This document shows positions 20,472 to 29,640 of a stretch of 64,000 nucleotides of DNA, piece by piece. A program made the position numbers and the translations under genes. The notes under the pieces were generated by a model. That model was not told where the DNA came from. It saw nothing but the letters and a program-made list of their open reading frames with translations, and searched no databases. Origin of the DNA: Streptomyces sp. TRM68367 (GTDB taxonomy: Bacteria > Actinomycetota > Actinomycetes > Streptomycetales > Streptomycetaceae); the NCBI RefSeq assembly GCF_014495685.1, contig NZ_JACTVI010000023.1:38675-102674 (forward strand), given 5' to 3'. The stretch's first letter is position 1, and the number at the start of each line of letters is the position of its first letter.

Positions 20472-21068
20472 GTGTCTTCTTTGTCGCACCCTCGGCTCCT
20501 GGCCGGAGCGACTGCCTCCGGACCGGGCGGCGGATCGGTCGGCGTCGCGGTGCGCCGGGCCGCCGTGCCTGCCGCGCTGGTCGGCGTCCATACCGGCACG
20601 CTGATGGCGCTCAGCCGGCACGAGATTGCCGGTGCGCCGGTGTGGGTTCCGGCCACGACTGCGCGCCGACGCGTCCCTGTGGCCGGGGGCGGTGGAGGAA
20701 CTCCTGCGGCACCTGACCGTCATCCACTCCGGGATACGCCGCGCCGCGACGCAGGACGTCGACCTGTCCGGGTCCGCATCCGCGCGGGCGACGGTGTCGT
20801 GGTCGCGCTCCAGGCCGCCGACCGTGACCCGGCGCTGTACACCGACCTCGACGCCCTCGACGTACGCCGGGACGCGAGCGGCCACCTCGACTTCGGCCAC
20901 GGCCTGCACCGGTGCATCGGCCAGTCCCTCGCCCGCGCCGAATTCCGCCTGGGCCTGCTCGCCCTCTTCGACCGGCTCCCGGCCCTGCGCCTCATCGCCT
21001 CGGCCGAGAGCCTCGCCCTGTCCACGAGTACGGTGCACGGGGTGCGGACCCTGCCCGTCGCGTGGTGA
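20472..21068 (+). pseudogene. Cytochrome P450 remnant (internal decay and frameshift)
   Basis: A GTG at 20472 with AAGGA at 20462-20466 opens a frame whose first 60 residues only faintly resemble a P450 I-helix. Clear P450 sequence begins near 20655 in another frame (WPGAVEELLRHLTVIHSGIR, the K-helix with ExxR-like spacing). It changes frame at 20770-20772, where one G seems lost from a G-run, then continues as VRIRAGDGVVVALQAADRDP. It ends with an intact haem loop FGHGLHRCIGQSLARAE. About half of a normal P450 is missing. No ferredoxin partner is present. Confidence 0.85.
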
Positions 21069-21108
21069 CGGCCTGCCCGCCCCTGCCGGGCTGGTATAGA
21101 GGGGAGGC

Positions 21109-21618
21109 ATCACCACCATCACCCTCGTCCAGGGCGACATCACGTGCGAGAGCGTCGACGCCGTCGTCAACGCGGCGAACTCCTCCCTGCTCGGCGGGGG
21201 AGGCGTGGACGGTGCGATCCACCGGCGCGGCGGCCCCGCGATCCTCGAGGAGTGCCGCGCCCTGCGCGCATCCCGGTACGCCAGGGGACTGCCCACAGGC
21301 CAGGCGGTCGCCACCACCGCGGGCGACCTGGACGCCCGATGGGTGATCCACACCGTGGGCCCGCGCTTCACCCGCGAGGAGGACCGCTCGGAGCTGCTGG
21401 CGTCCTGCTATCGGGAGTCGCTGCAGGTCGCCGACGAACTGGGCGCCCGTACGGTGGCGTTTCCCGCCGTCTCCGCCGGGATCTACGGGTGGCCGATGGA
21501 GGATGCCGCCCGTATTGCGGTGGAGACCGTACGGGCGGCGGACACCGCCGTCGAGGAGGTCAGGTTCGTTCTCTTCGACAAGCGGGCGTACGAGGCGTTC
21601 GCCGCGCAGCTCCGTTGA
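21109..21618 (+). CDS. Macrodomain protein (ADP-ribose / O-acetyl-ADP-ribose hydrolase) with ATC start
   Basis: A complete single macrodomain of 169 residues, expected to bind ADP-ribose and remove O-acetyl or ADP-ribosyl groups. Signatures are TLVQGDIT, NAANSSLLGGGGVDGAIHRR and AFPAVSAGIYGWP. The frame reads I-T-T-I-T-L-V-Q-G-D after an in-frame TAG, with no ATG, GTG or TTG before 21205. Relatives begin M-T-T-I-T-L, so the ATG seems to have become ATC at 21109. GAGG at 21099-21102 is spaced 6 nt from it. A start at the GTG 21205 would delete the ADP-ribose-binding strand. Translation may be weak or the gene may be newly silenced. Confidence 0.8.
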   Translation: MTTITLVQGDITCESVDAVVNAANSSLLGGGGVDGAIHRRGGPAILEECRALRASRYARGLPTGQAVATTAGDLDARWVIHTVGPRFTREEDRSELLASCYRESLQVADELGARTVAFPAVSAGIYGWPMEDAARIAVETVRAADTAVEEVRFVLFDKRAYEAFAAQLR

Positions 21619-21676
21619 TCGTCACACGGGCAGCCTTCCCGGAGGTCGCCGTACGGGCCGTGGTCCGCCGTGGCTG

Positions 21677-21961
21677 TCACGCCTCGGCCAGCTTCGCGGC
21701 CCAGGCCTCCCAGCTGGGCTGCTCGCGGTCCCGGACCGCCGCGCCGGCGGGCCCGTAGAGGTAGCCGCGGGCGACGACCGCTCCGGTGCCGCCCCACTCC
21801 ATGGTGGCGAGCTCGAAGATTCCGGTGGTGGGCTCCGTCGTACGGATGGCGACGGACTTGTCGTACACGGCCTCGACGGTGCCGCGCAGGTGCGGTGCCG
21901 ACGAGGTGGTCTCGACGTCCTGGCCGGGCTGGACGCCGGTGAGCCCTGCTGTGAACGTCAG
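21677..21961 (-). pseudogene. C-terminal fragment of an unrecognised protein
   Basis: On the minus strand a frame of about 94 residues is bounded upstream by an in-frame TGA with no ATG or GTG until 21868. It reads as ordered protein: GVQPGQDVETTSSAPHLRG, a strand-rich middle (VAIRTTEPTTGIFELATMEW), and an ending like a small alpha/beta domain (EAWAAKLAEA). The composition looks coding rather than random. I cannot name the family; a START/SRPBCC-like fold is possible. Probably the remains of a longer gene. Confidence 0.4.
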
Positions 21962-22000
21962 TCATGCTTCGCCGGCCGGGAACCGGTGGACCGGGCCGGC

Positions 22001-23233
22001 TCACGCGATCGATTCCCCTCGGGGAAGCCGGGGAGAATCGACGGCCTCGCCCCGGCCGCGCGGCGGCACCGGCCGCTGCCTGGTGACTGTCGTGTCATGG
22101 GCGGCCGGTATGCGGAGCAGGAGCAGGGCCGCGTCGTCGTGCAGCCGGCCGCCCACATGCGTGAGCAGTTCGTCGTGGAGCGCGGCGAGCGTGCGCCCCG
22201 GCTCGTCGGACGTGTGCCGCGCCAGCTCCTCGACGAGCGGGTAGAACTCACGATGGTGGTCGCGGGCCTCGGTGACCCCGTCGGTGTAGAGCAGCAACTG
22301 GTCTCCGTCGGTGAAGGGCAGTACCTGGAGACTGGGGGTCTCGTCCGTGAGCGTGCGCAGCCCGAGGGGCGGGGTGGGGCGGGTGGGTTCGACCGGCATG
22401 ACGACGTGGTCGCGTACCAGCAGCGGGGGTGCGTGACCGCAGTTGACCACCTCCAGGCGCCCCGGCCGGGGGTAGCCGGCGACCACGGCGGTGACGAAGT
22501 CGTCGGTGCCCAGGTTGCGCGTCAGGCTCCGCTCGATCCTGCCGACGACGGAGAGGAGGTCCGGCTCGTCGTAGGCGGCCTCGCGGAAGACACCGAGCAC
22601 GAGCGCGGCGGTCCCCACGGCCGGCAGTCCCTTGCCGCGCACGTCGCCGACGATCAGCCGGACACCGTAGGGCGTGGGCACGAGCGCGTAGAGGTCGCCG
22701 CCGATGCGGGCCTCCGCGGCCGCGGCGCTGTAGCGGACGGCCACCTGGAACGGGCCGACGGTCGCCGGCACGGGCTGGAGCAGCGCATGCTGGGCGGCCT
22801 CGGCGACCGAGCGGACGGCGGCGAGCACCCGCTCGCGCCGCTCGCGCAACGCGCTGGCCAGGCCGCTCGCCAGAGTGACGGCCGTCAGGGCGGCCAGGAC
22901 GATCGCCAGGTCGTGGTCCGAAGCGCCGTCGTGGACGCCGAGTGCCGCGCCCAGCGCGGTGGCGAGCAGCCCCACACAGAGGACTCCGCGCGGCCCGTTG
23001 GTCGCGGCGGCGAGCGCGGGCCCGGCGGCGAGCAGCGGCACGCAGGCCATCCCCGCTCCGCCGATGAGGTCGACGAGCACGATGGCGGAGACGATCAGCA
23101 GGGGTAGTACGGGCGTACCGATTGCCAGCTGTGCGGCGGTGCTCTTCAGGGCCGACACCGCTCGACCGTGTGCTCGCTTCCGGGAGGGCCGCGTCGGCCG
23201 GTGATCGTCACCATGGTCTCGGGCCAGACTCAT
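22001..23233 (-). CDS. Membrane SpoIIE-type PP2C protein phosphatase
   Basis: A 410-residue Ser/Thr phosphatase. Four or so hydrophobic segments (about residues 35-130) anchor it in the membrane, followed by a short helical linker and a PP2C_SIG domain (about 165-390). The metal-binding aspartates sit in RIGGDLYALV, GDVRGKGLPA and DGVTEARD, and the terminal DDAALLLL motif is present. Such enzymes typically dephosphorylate anti-anti-sigma factors in stress or development circuits. ATG start at 23233. It is the first of three PP2C genes within 11 kb; no anti-sigma factor gene is adjacent. Confidence 0.88.
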   Translation of the reverse strand: MSLARDHGDDHRPTRPSRKRAHGRAVSALKSTAAQLAIGTPVLPLLIVSAIVLVDLIGGAGMACVPLLAAGPALAAATNGPRGVLCVGLLATALGAALGVHDGASDHDLAIVLAALTAVTLASGLASALRERRERVLAAVRSVAEAAQHALLQPVPATVGPFQVAVRYSAAAAEARIGGDLYALVPTPYGVRLIVGDVRGKGLPAVGTAALVLGVFREAAYDEPDLLSVVGRIERSLTRNLGTDDFVTAVVAGYPRPGRLEVVNCGHAPPLLVRDHVVMPVEPTRPTPPLGLRTLTDETPSLQVLPFTDGDQLLLYTDGVTEARDHHREFYPLVEELARHTSDEPGRTLAALHDELLTHVGGRLHDDAALLLLRIPAAHDTTVTRQRPVPPRGRGEAVDSPRLPRGESIA

Positions 23234-23335
23234 GTCTTGTTCGCTGTCCTCACCTGTACGTGGCGTGCGCGCTCCTGAAATATCCGTTTCGTTGAGGAAA
23301 CAGGTTCGGTACAGACTAGAACAAGTAGATGTTTT

Positions 23336-24091
23336 TCAGATAGTGAGCGACAGGCCTCTGGTCACGCGGCTCGCGGTCGGGATCAGGCGTTCTCTGATCT
23401 CCTTCAGGCGGGAGATACGGTCGGCCCGCAGGGACACACCGAGCGAGCCGAGCGTGTTCCCGCTGTAGACCGGCACCGCGACGCAGACCGTGCCGAGGGA
23501 GTACTCCTCCAGGTCCGTGACGGCCGGGGCCATGGGCGAGGAGTCGAGCCGGCGGAGCAGTTCCGGGGGATGGGTGATCGTCCTGGGGGTGAGGCCGGCG
23601 AGCGGGTGCCGGGACAGGTAGTCCTTGCGGGAGTCGTCGTCCAGCTCGCGCAGCACGGACTTGCCCAGCGCGGTGGCGTGCCCGGCGTCCTCGAACCCCA
23701 CCCAGAGATCGACCCGGGGAGCACGGGGGCCGTCGACGATCTCCGCGACCCGGATCTCCCCCTCCTCGTAGAAGGTGAGGTAGGCGGCGGCCGAGAACTC
23801 GTCCCGCAGCGCGGCGAGCGTCGGACGGACACGGCTGAGCAGCGCCTGCCCACGACTCGTGGTGTGCAGCGTCTCCAGTCTGTCGCCGAGGATGAACCCG
23901 CCGTCGTCCAGCTTGCGTACGTATCCGTCGTGGACCAGCGTCCGCAGCAGGTGGTAGGCCGTGGCCAGGGGCAGGCCCGTCTCGCGTGCCAGCCGCTTCG
24001 CCGGCGCACCGTTCGGATGCGCGCTCACCGCCTCCAGCAGGCGGAACGCCCGCTGGACAGAGCTGATGAGCGTGGGGCCGCCGTCACTCAT
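23336..24091 (-). CDS. IclR-family transcriptional regulator
   Basis: A 251-residue regulator with an N-terminal winged helix (LISSVQRAFRLLEAVSAHP, RETGLPLATAYHLLRTLVHD) and a C-terminal effector domain (about 85-250). The ATG at 24091 is chosen over an upstream GTG at 24115; neither has a good ribosome-binding site. IclR proteins usually control nearby sugar or aromatic catabolic genes, but both neighbours here are PP2C phosphatases. It could control either of them or the fructose operon 2.4 kb away; nothing in the sequence decides. Confidence 0.85.
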   Translation of the reverse strand: MSDGGPTLISSVQRAFRLLEAVSAHPNGAPAKRLARETGLPLATAYHLLRTLVHDGYVRKLDDGGFILGDRLETLHTTSRGQALLSRVRPTLAALRDEFSAAAYLTFYEEGEIRVAEIVDGPRAPRVDLWVGFEDAGHATALGKSVLRELDDDSRKDYLSRHPLAGLTPRTITHPPELLRRLDSSPMAPAVTDLEEYSLGTVCVAVPVYSGNTLGSLGVSLRADRISRLKEIRERLIPTASRVTRGLSLTI

Positions 24092-24163
24092 ACGACCAGC
24101 GTGCGCCGGGCGCACGGCACAGGCAAGACGGATGCGCCCCGTGCGGCAGACGCCCTGTGCGCC

Positions 24164-26230
24164 CTACAGGGCCCGGGCGACGAGGAGGGCGACATCGTCG
24201 TGGTCGTCGGGGTGGCGCAGGCCGTACAGCAGGAGGTCGCAGGTCTCTTCCAGGGGCCGGTCGGGGGCGTCGAGGAAGCTGAGGAGGACGTTCAGGCGGT
24301 CGTCGATGGGGTGGTGCCGGGTCTCGACGAGGCCGTCGGTGTAGAGGACGAGCAGGTCGCCGGGGTCGAGGCGGGCCGTGGTGGTCTCGAAGGGAATGCC
24401 GCCGACGCCGAGCGGGGCTCCGGGCGGCAGGTCGAGCAGTGCGGGGGTGCGGCCCGGTCGGGCCAGGGCGGGCGGCATGTGTCCGGCGTTGGCGATGTGG
24501 CACCGCCGCGTGCGGGGGTCGTACACGGCGTAGAGGCAGGTGACGATGTAGTGCTCCAGATCGCAGGTGATCTTGTCCAGGTGCTTGAGCACGGCGCCGG
24601 GATCGAGGTCGAGGTCCGCGTAGGCACAGGTGGCGGTGCGCAGCCGGCCCATGGTGGCCGCGGCGTCGATGCCGTTGCCCATCACGTCGCCGACGACCAG
24701 AGCGGTCCTGTCGCGGGCCAGGGGGATGACGTCGTACCAGTCGCCGCCGACCTCGCTGGTGGCCTGGGCGGGCTGGTAGCGGGAGGCCAGGTCGAGACCG
24801 GGGTGACGGGGCGGGTGGTCGGGCAGCAGGCTGCGCTGGAGGGTGAGGGCGGTGTTGCGCACGCTCTGGAACCAGCGGGCGTTGTCGATGGCCACGGCGG
24901 CACGGCCGGCCAGCTCACTGGCCAGGACGACATCGTCGTCGTCGAAGGGGAGCGGGTTGCGGGTGCGCTTGAGGTCGAGGGCGCCGAGTACCTCGCCGTG
25001 GGCGATCAGCGGCACGGCGAGATACGAATGGACGCCGGCGCGGGCCAGGAGTGTGGTGGCCTCGGCGTCGCGGGCGATCCTCGGCAGGTCCTGGTCGCCG
25101 ACGTGGCGTACCAGGATCGGCCGGCCGGTGTGCACGCACAGGGTGACGAAGCGGTCACCGTCGTAGGCGGTGAGGTCACCGGGCGGGTCGGCGGCGCGCA
25201 GCGCCACGGTGGGGTGGGCCGCCTTGAGGGCGAGGGCGCGGAAGAGCTCCGGGCCGTTGTCCGGTCTGCGGGCGCGACGGCAGGCCAGGGCGGAGTCGAG
25301 GATGTCCACGGCGACCACGTCGGCGAGTTCGGGGGCGGCGATCTCGGCCAGTTCGTGGGCGGTCTGCTCCACCTCCAGCGTGGTGCCGACGCGGGTCGAG
25401 GCGTCGGCGATGAGGGCCAGGCGCCGCCGGGCACGGTCGGCCTCGGCGGCCACCCGGTGCCGCTCGGTGACGTCGACGACCGAGGTGGCCGCGCCAAGGA
25501 CCCGCCCGCCGGGGTCCTCGAGCCGGTAGAAGGAGAGGGACCAGGCGTGCTCGTGGCCGGGGTCGGCCGGGGGCCGGCCCACGTGGTACTGGTCGAGCAG
25601 CGGGGTACCGGTGGTGAGGACCTGACGCAGCGCGGACTCGACGGTGTCGACGTCGGGAAATGGCAGGGTCTCGCGCAGCCCCCGGCCGATGTGGTCCTCG
25701 GCTGCAATGCCGTCGATACGCTCCAGCGCCGGATTGACCAGGAGATACCGCAGATCGGGGTCGAGGAGGGCCAGACCGATCGGCGACTGGTTGATCAGCC
25801 GCTCGCACAGCGCAAGATCGGTCTCGACGCGCTGGAGCAGATTGTGGTCGGCCGCGATGCCGAGCGCGTAGACATCCCCGAGATCGTCCAGCAGCCGCAT
25901 GTTCCGGAACTCCATCAGGCGGCTGCTGCCGTCCTTGTGCCGGATGGGGAAGGCACCGGCCCAGCTCCGGCCGGTCTCCATCACTTCCGCGAACAGACGT
26001 GTGACGGCCTGCAACTGCTCGGGATCGAAGAACAGCCGCGCCGCATACCTGCCGAGCGCCTCCTGAGAGGTGTAGCCGAAGAGCTCCTCCGCCTGAGGCG
26101 TCCAGAACACGATCCGCCCGCCCGAGTCGACGACCACCGCCGCCACGCTCAGCACATCCAGCAGACCGATCGGCCGGGACGGCTCGGGATCGTACTCGTC
26201 ACCGCTGGACGGGAAGGAATCCGCTGCCAT
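24164..26230 (-). CDS. PAS-PAS-GAF-PP2C (SpoIIE-type) sensor phosphatase
   Basis: A 688-residue soluble sensor phosphatase. Order: PAS 1 (about 20-125; VVVDSGGRIVFWTPQAEELF), PAS 2 (about 130-245; GLALLDPDLRYLLVNPALER), GAF (about 265-425) and PP2C_SIG (about 450-688) with VGGDWYDV, VGDVMGNGID and YTDGLVETR metal motifs and the final DDHDDVALLVA. The ATG at 26230 follows GGAGGAGG; the longer ORF start is rejected. It should respond to a small ligand or redox cue and dephosphorylate an anti-anti-sigma factor. It is divergent from fruK. Confidence 0.9.
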   Translation of the reverse strand: MAADSFPSSGDEYDPEPSRPIGLLDVLSVAAVVVDSGGRIVFWTPQAEELFGYTSQEALGRYAARLFFDPEQLQAVTRLFAEVMETGRSWAGAFPIRHKDGSSRLMEFRNMRLLDDLGDVYALGIAADHNLLQRVETDLALCERLINQSPIGLALLDPDLRYLLVNPALERIDGIAAEDHIGRGLRETLPFPDVDTVESALRQVLTTGTPLLDQYHVGRPPADPGHEHAWSLSFYRLEDPGGRVLGAATSVVDVTERHRVAAEADRARRRLALIADASTRVGTTLEVEQTAHELAEIAAPELADVVAVDILDSALACRRARRPDNGPELFRALALKAAHPTVALRAADPPGDLTAYDGDRFVTLCVHTGRPILVRHVGDQDLPRIARDAEATTLLARAGVHSYLAVPLIAHGEVLGALDLKRTRNPLPFDDDDVVLASELAGRAAVAIDNARWFQSVRNTALTLQRSLLPDHPPRHPGLDLASRYQPAQATSEVGGDWYDVIPLARDRTALVVGDVMGNGIDAAATMGRLRTATCAYADLDLDPGAVLKHLDKITCDLEHYIVTCLYAVYDPRTRRCHIANAGHMPPALARPGRTPALLDLPPGAPLGVGGIPFETTTARLDPGDLLVLYTDGLVETRHHPIDDRLNVLLSFLDAPDRPLEETCDLLLYGLRHPDDHDDVALLVARAL

Positions 26231-26500
26231 CCCAGACCTCCTCCACCGGTGGAACGTGCCCTCTGCCGGCACCACCGCGCCCACAGCCGACGACCACCGG
26301 CCCTTCCATGCTCCCTCCGGCCGTCCGTCTTGCCCAGTCCCAGCACGTCCATGTCCGGGACGCCCTGCTCCCACGGCATAACCGGCTCACACGCTCCAGC
26401 TGCGGTCTCGCGGGCCAGAGGTAGTGTTGTTGTGCCGGTCACATGAAGTGCGGAGAGCAGACCGGCGCCCCGCTGCCGTCGGTTCCCGTCTGGTGCGCGC

Positions 26501-27448
26501 GTGATCGTCACCCTCACACCCAATCCGAGCCTGGACTGCACCCTGGAGGTTCCGGACCTGCGGCCCGGCTCGGTCATCCGTGCCACCCGCAGCCGGCTCG
26601 ACCCGGGCGGCAAGGGCGTCAACGTCTCCCGGGCGCTGGCCGCGGGCGGTCACCGGACGGTGGCCGTCCTGCCCTGCGGTGGCCCCGAGGGCGAACAGCT
26701 CGCCGAGTTGCTCGCCGCCGAGGGCGTCGAGGTGGTCACCGTCCCGATCGCCGACAGCGTCCGGGTCAACTTCAGCGTCGTGGAGCCCGACGGCACCGTC
26801 ACCAAGCTCAACGCGGCCGGCCCGCGGCTCTCCGCGACCGAGATCGACGCGCTCGCCGCAGCCGTCTGTGCCACCGCCCAGGGCGTCCGGTGGGTGGCCC
26901 TCGCCGGCAACCTGCCACCCGGCGCCCCCGTCGACCTGTACGCCTACCTGGTGGCGCGCCTGCGCGGCAGCGGGGCGTCGCGTATCGCCGTCGACTCCAG
27001 CGGCGCCCCGTTCGCCGCTGCCCTGTCCGCCGGTCCGGATCTGGTCAAGCCCAACCGGGCCGAACTCGCCGAGGCCGCCGGGATGCCGGTGACCACGCTC
27101 GGCGAGGCCCTGACCGCGGCGAACGTACTGCGTGCGCGCGGCGCCCGGACGGTGCTGGCCAGTCTCGGTCCCGACGGCGCCCTGCTGGTCGGCGAGTCCG
27201 CCGCGCTGCACGGGGAACAGCCCGTCGCCGCACCACGCAGCTCCGTCGGCGCCGGGGACGCTCTCCTCGCGGGATACATGACGGCCCTCACCGAGGGGCC
27301 CGCCGCCCTTGCCGAGGCCCTGGCCTGGGGTGCCGCCGCGGTGTCGCAGCCCGGCAGCCGCATGCCCGGACAGTGGGACCTCGACCGGTCGGCCGTCGTC
27401 GTACGACACCGGATCGATCCCGAACGCCTGGTCTCCGAACGGAACTGA
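26501..27448 (+). CDS. fruK: 1-phosphofructokinase
   Basis: Phosphorylates fructose 1-phosphate, the product of the fructose PTS, to fructose 1,6-bisphosphate. The 315-residue PfkB-family kinase has TPNPSLDCTLEV at the start, the sugar-binding PGGKGVNVSRALAAGG segment, the late anion-hole/catalytic motif SSVGAGDALLAGYM and a KPNRAELAE segment. The GTG at 26501 is the start common to this family (M-I-V-T-L-T-P-N). It is the first gene of fruK-EIIA-EIIBC; EIIA starts 4 nt after its stop. Confidence 0.93.
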   Translation: MIVTLTPNPSLDCTLEVPDLRPGSVIRATRSRLDPGGKGVNVSRALAAGGHRTVAVLPCGGPEGEQLAELLAAEGVEVVTVPIADSVRVNFSVVEPDGTVTKLNAAGPRLSATEIDALAAAVCATAQGVRWVALAGNLPPGAPVDLYAYLVARLRGSGASRIAVDSSGAPFAAALSAGPDLVKPNRAELAEAAGMPVTTLGEALTAANVLRARGARTVLASLGPDGALLVGESAALHGEQPVAAPRSSVGAGDALLAGYMTALTEGPAALAEALAWGAAAVSQPGSRMPGQWDLDRSAVVVRHRIDPERLVSERN

Positions 27449-27452
27449 CACG

Positions 27453-27905
27453 ATGCCCGACCTCATCACCGCGGATCTCGTGGATCTGGACCTGCGGGCC
27501 GCGGACCGTCACGAGGCGGTCCGCTCCCTCGCCGCCCGGCTCGCCGCCGGCGGCCGCGTCACGGACCTCGACGGGTTTCTCGCCGACGCGCGGGACCGTG
27601 AGGAGCAGCTGTCCACCGGCATCGAAGGGGGCATCGGCATCCCGCACGCCCGCTCCGTCCACGTCACGCGGCCCACGCTCGCCTTCGGCCGCAGTGCGGA
27701 CGGCATCGACTTCGGCGCCGCGGACGGCCCGGCGGACCTGGTCTTCCTGATCGCCGCGCCGGCCGGCGGCGACGCCGCGCACCTGGACATCCTGGCGTCG
27801 CTCGCCCGCCGCCTGGTGCACCTCTCCTTCCGGCAGGCCCTGCGCCATGCCCCGGACGCGCAGACGGTCGTCGATCTCGTCAACGAGGAGGTGGGCGGAG
27901 GATGA
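27453..27905 (+). CDS. PTS fructose-type EIIA component
   Basis: A 150-residue EIIA of the fructose/mannitol (PTS_EIIA_2) type. It takes phosphate from HPr on H65 in GIGIPHARS and passes it to EIIB. It is a separate polypeptide, unlike the common EIIA-HPr or EIIABC fusions. It is translationally coupled on both sides: 4 nt after fruK and overlapping the EIIBC start by ATGA (27902-27905). HPr and enzyme I must come from elsewhere in the genome. Confidence 0.92.
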   Translation: MPDLITADLVDLDLRAADRHEAVRSLAARLAAGGRVTDLDGFLADARDREEQLSTGIEGGIGIPHARSVHVTRPTLAFGRSADGIDFGAADGPADLVFLIAAPAGGDAAHLDILASLARRLVHLSFRQALRHAPDAQTVVDLVNEEVGGG

Positions 27906-29485
27906 GGATCGTCGCCGTCACCGCGTGCCCGACTGGCATCGCCCACACCTACATGGCCGCCGAGGCCCTGGAGCAGGCCGCCGCCGACGCCGGGCACCAC
28001 ATCGTGGTGGAGACGCAGGGCGCCGCCGGCGCGGTCAGGCTGACGGCCGCGCAGGTGGCGGAGGCCGACGCGGTGATCTTCGCGGCCGACACGGAGATCC
28101 AGGACCGGGAGCGGTTCGCGGGCAAACCCGTGGTGGTGGCCCCCGTGCAGCGGGCCATCAACCATCCGGGCGAGCTGATCTCGCGGGCCGAGGAGGCAGC
28201 GGAGGCGGCCGCGACCGCCACGGCGCAGGGCGCTGGTCCGGGCGATGCCGCCGAGCACGTCAGCGCGGGCGCCGGAGCCGCCGGGGCGGCACAGGCGCGG
28301 GGATCCGCGGGCGACGGGACGGCACAGGCGCGGGGAGCCGAGACCGGCCGGCCCGCGGACGAGGGCGCCAGGGTTCACCCGGCCACCCGGGTGCGCCAGT
28401 GGCTGATGACCGGAGTCAGCTACATGATCCCGTTCGTCGCCGCCGGCGGCATCCTGATCGCGCTCGCCTTCCTGACCGGCGGCGCCGAGGTCGCCGTGAA
28501 GGTCGACGGCGGTACCTGGCAGGGGCGGACCTACCCCGAAGTCACGGACCTGTCCCGGCTGGTCGAACAGGCCGGTTACGCGGGCGTGCTGTTCAAGATC
28601 GGCACCACGGCGTTCGACATGCTGGTGCCGATCCTCGCGGGCTTCATCGCGTACGCCATCGCCGACCGGCCGGGCCTGGTACCCGGCGTGGTCTCCGGCC
28701 TGCTGGCCGTCGCGACCGGCGCGGGCTTCCTCGGCGGACTGGTCGGCGGTCTGCTCGCCGGTGCGGTGGTGGCGGCTCTGCGCAGGATCCGGCTGCCGCG
28801 TGCGGTCGCGGGGGTCATGACCGTGGTCGCTATTCCGCTCGTGTCCACGCTGGTGATGGGCCTTCTGATGATCATCGTCATCGGGGAGCCGATCGCCGCC
28901 GCGCAGCGTGGCCTCACCGACTGGCTGGACGGCCTGTCCGGGGCCAACGCGGTTCTGCTGGGCGCTCTGCTCGGCCTGATGATGGCCTTCGACATGGGCG
29001 GCCCGGTCAACAAGGTGGCGTACACCTTCGGCGTCGCCGGCCTGGCCAGCGGTGACCTGCAGGTTATGGCCGCCGTCATGGCCGCGGGCATGGTGCCTCC
29101 GCTCGCCCTCGCCCTGGCCACGGTGGTGCGGCGGACGCTCTTCACCGACAGCGAGCGCAAGGCCGGGGAGGCCGCCTGGCTGCTGGGTGCCTCGTTCATC
29201 ACGGAGGGTGCCATCCCGTTCGCGGCGGCCGACCCGCTGCGGGTCATCCCGTCGATCATGGCCGGGAGCGCGGTCACCGGCGCGCTGTCCATGGCCGTGG
29301 AGGCCACCTCGCGCGCCCCGCACGGCGGCCTGTGGGTCATCGGCCTGATCGGCAGCCCCGCCCTGTATCTGGCGGCCATCGCGGCGGGCGTACTGGTGGG
29401 CGCCGCCTGCGTACTCGTCACCAAGCACCGCGGACGCCCCGTGCCCGAAGGGGCACCGGCGCTGCCCGGGCCGACGGGCCGGTGA
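27902..29485 (+). CDS. PTS fructose-specific EIIBC transporter
   Basis: A 527-residue membrane transporter that takes up fructose and phosphorylates it at C1. EIIB (about 1-100) carries the phosphocysteine C9 in VTACPTGIAHTY. A low-complexity Ala/Gly linker with a repeated AQARG segment (about 110-155) leads to the EIIC domain (about 165-510), with roughly nine to ten hydrophobic segments and the family motif FDMGGPVNKVAYTFG. The stop codon lies in a run of degenerate direct repeats (29476-29590). With fruK and EIIA it forms a complete sugar-specific unit. Confidence 0.92.
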   Translation: MRIVAVTACPTGIAHTYMAAEALEQAAADAGHHIVVETQGAAGAVRLTAAQVAEADAVIFAADTEIQDRERFAGKPVVVAPVQRAINHPGELISRAEEAAEAAATATAQGAGPGDAAEHVSAGAGAAGAAQARGSAGDGTAQARGAETGRPADEGARVHPATRVRQWLMTGVSYMIPFVAAGGILIALAFLTGGAEVAVKVDGGTWQGRTYPEVTDLSRLVEQAGYAGVLFKIGTTAFDMLVPILAGFIAYAIADRPGLVPGVVSGLLAVATGAGFLGGLVGGLLAGAVVAALRRIRLPRAVAGVMTVVAIPLVSTLVMGLLMIIVIGEPIAAAQRGLTDWLDGLSGANAVLLGALLGLMMAFDMGGPVNKVAYTFGVAGLASGDLQVMAAVMAAGMVPPLALALATVVRRTLFTDSERKAGEAAWLLGASFITEGAIPFAAADPLRVIPSIMAGSAVTGALSMAVEATSRAPHGGLWVIGLIGSPALYLAAIAAGVLVGAACVLVTKHRGRPVPEGAPALPGPTGR

Positions 29486-29640
29486 GCCTGTTGGGCCTGT
29501 TCGTGGGCACGGGCCGGTGAGCCTGCCGGCCGTGGGCCTGTTCGTGAACGCGGGCCGGTGAATCTGCCGGGCCGTGGGTCTGCTTGCGGACCTCGTGGTT
29601 CCGGCTGCTCGTGGGCCTCGTGGTGCCCGGCTGCTCGGAT
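29476..29640 (+). repeat. Two sets of tandem direct repeats after the fructose PTS gene
   Basis: Set one has three degenerate copies that begin GGGCCGGTGA at 29476, 29511 and 29552 (35 and 41 bp apart), each followed by a variant of CTGCCGGCCGTGGGCCTG. The first copy contains the EIIBC stop codon. Set two is two 25-bp copies at 29591-29615 and 29616-29640 beginning CCTCGTGG and sharing CCGGCTGCTCG. No open frame with a start site covers them. Confidence 0.65.

Noticed and set aside
24084..24503. Extra minus-strand ORF overlapping the IclR and PP2C gene ends
   Set aside because: It lies in another frame of the PP2C gene, is Arg/Pro-rich and has no start signal.
26400..26450. Possible CRP site upstream of fruK (TTGTGCCGGTCACAT)
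   Set aside because: The half sites GTG and CAC are present but the spacing does not match the usual Streptomyces consensus; too weak to list as a feature.
29476..29640. Possible CRISPR array
   Set aside because: The repeats are few, degenerate, of unequal period and have no unique spacers of constant length; no cas genes are present.
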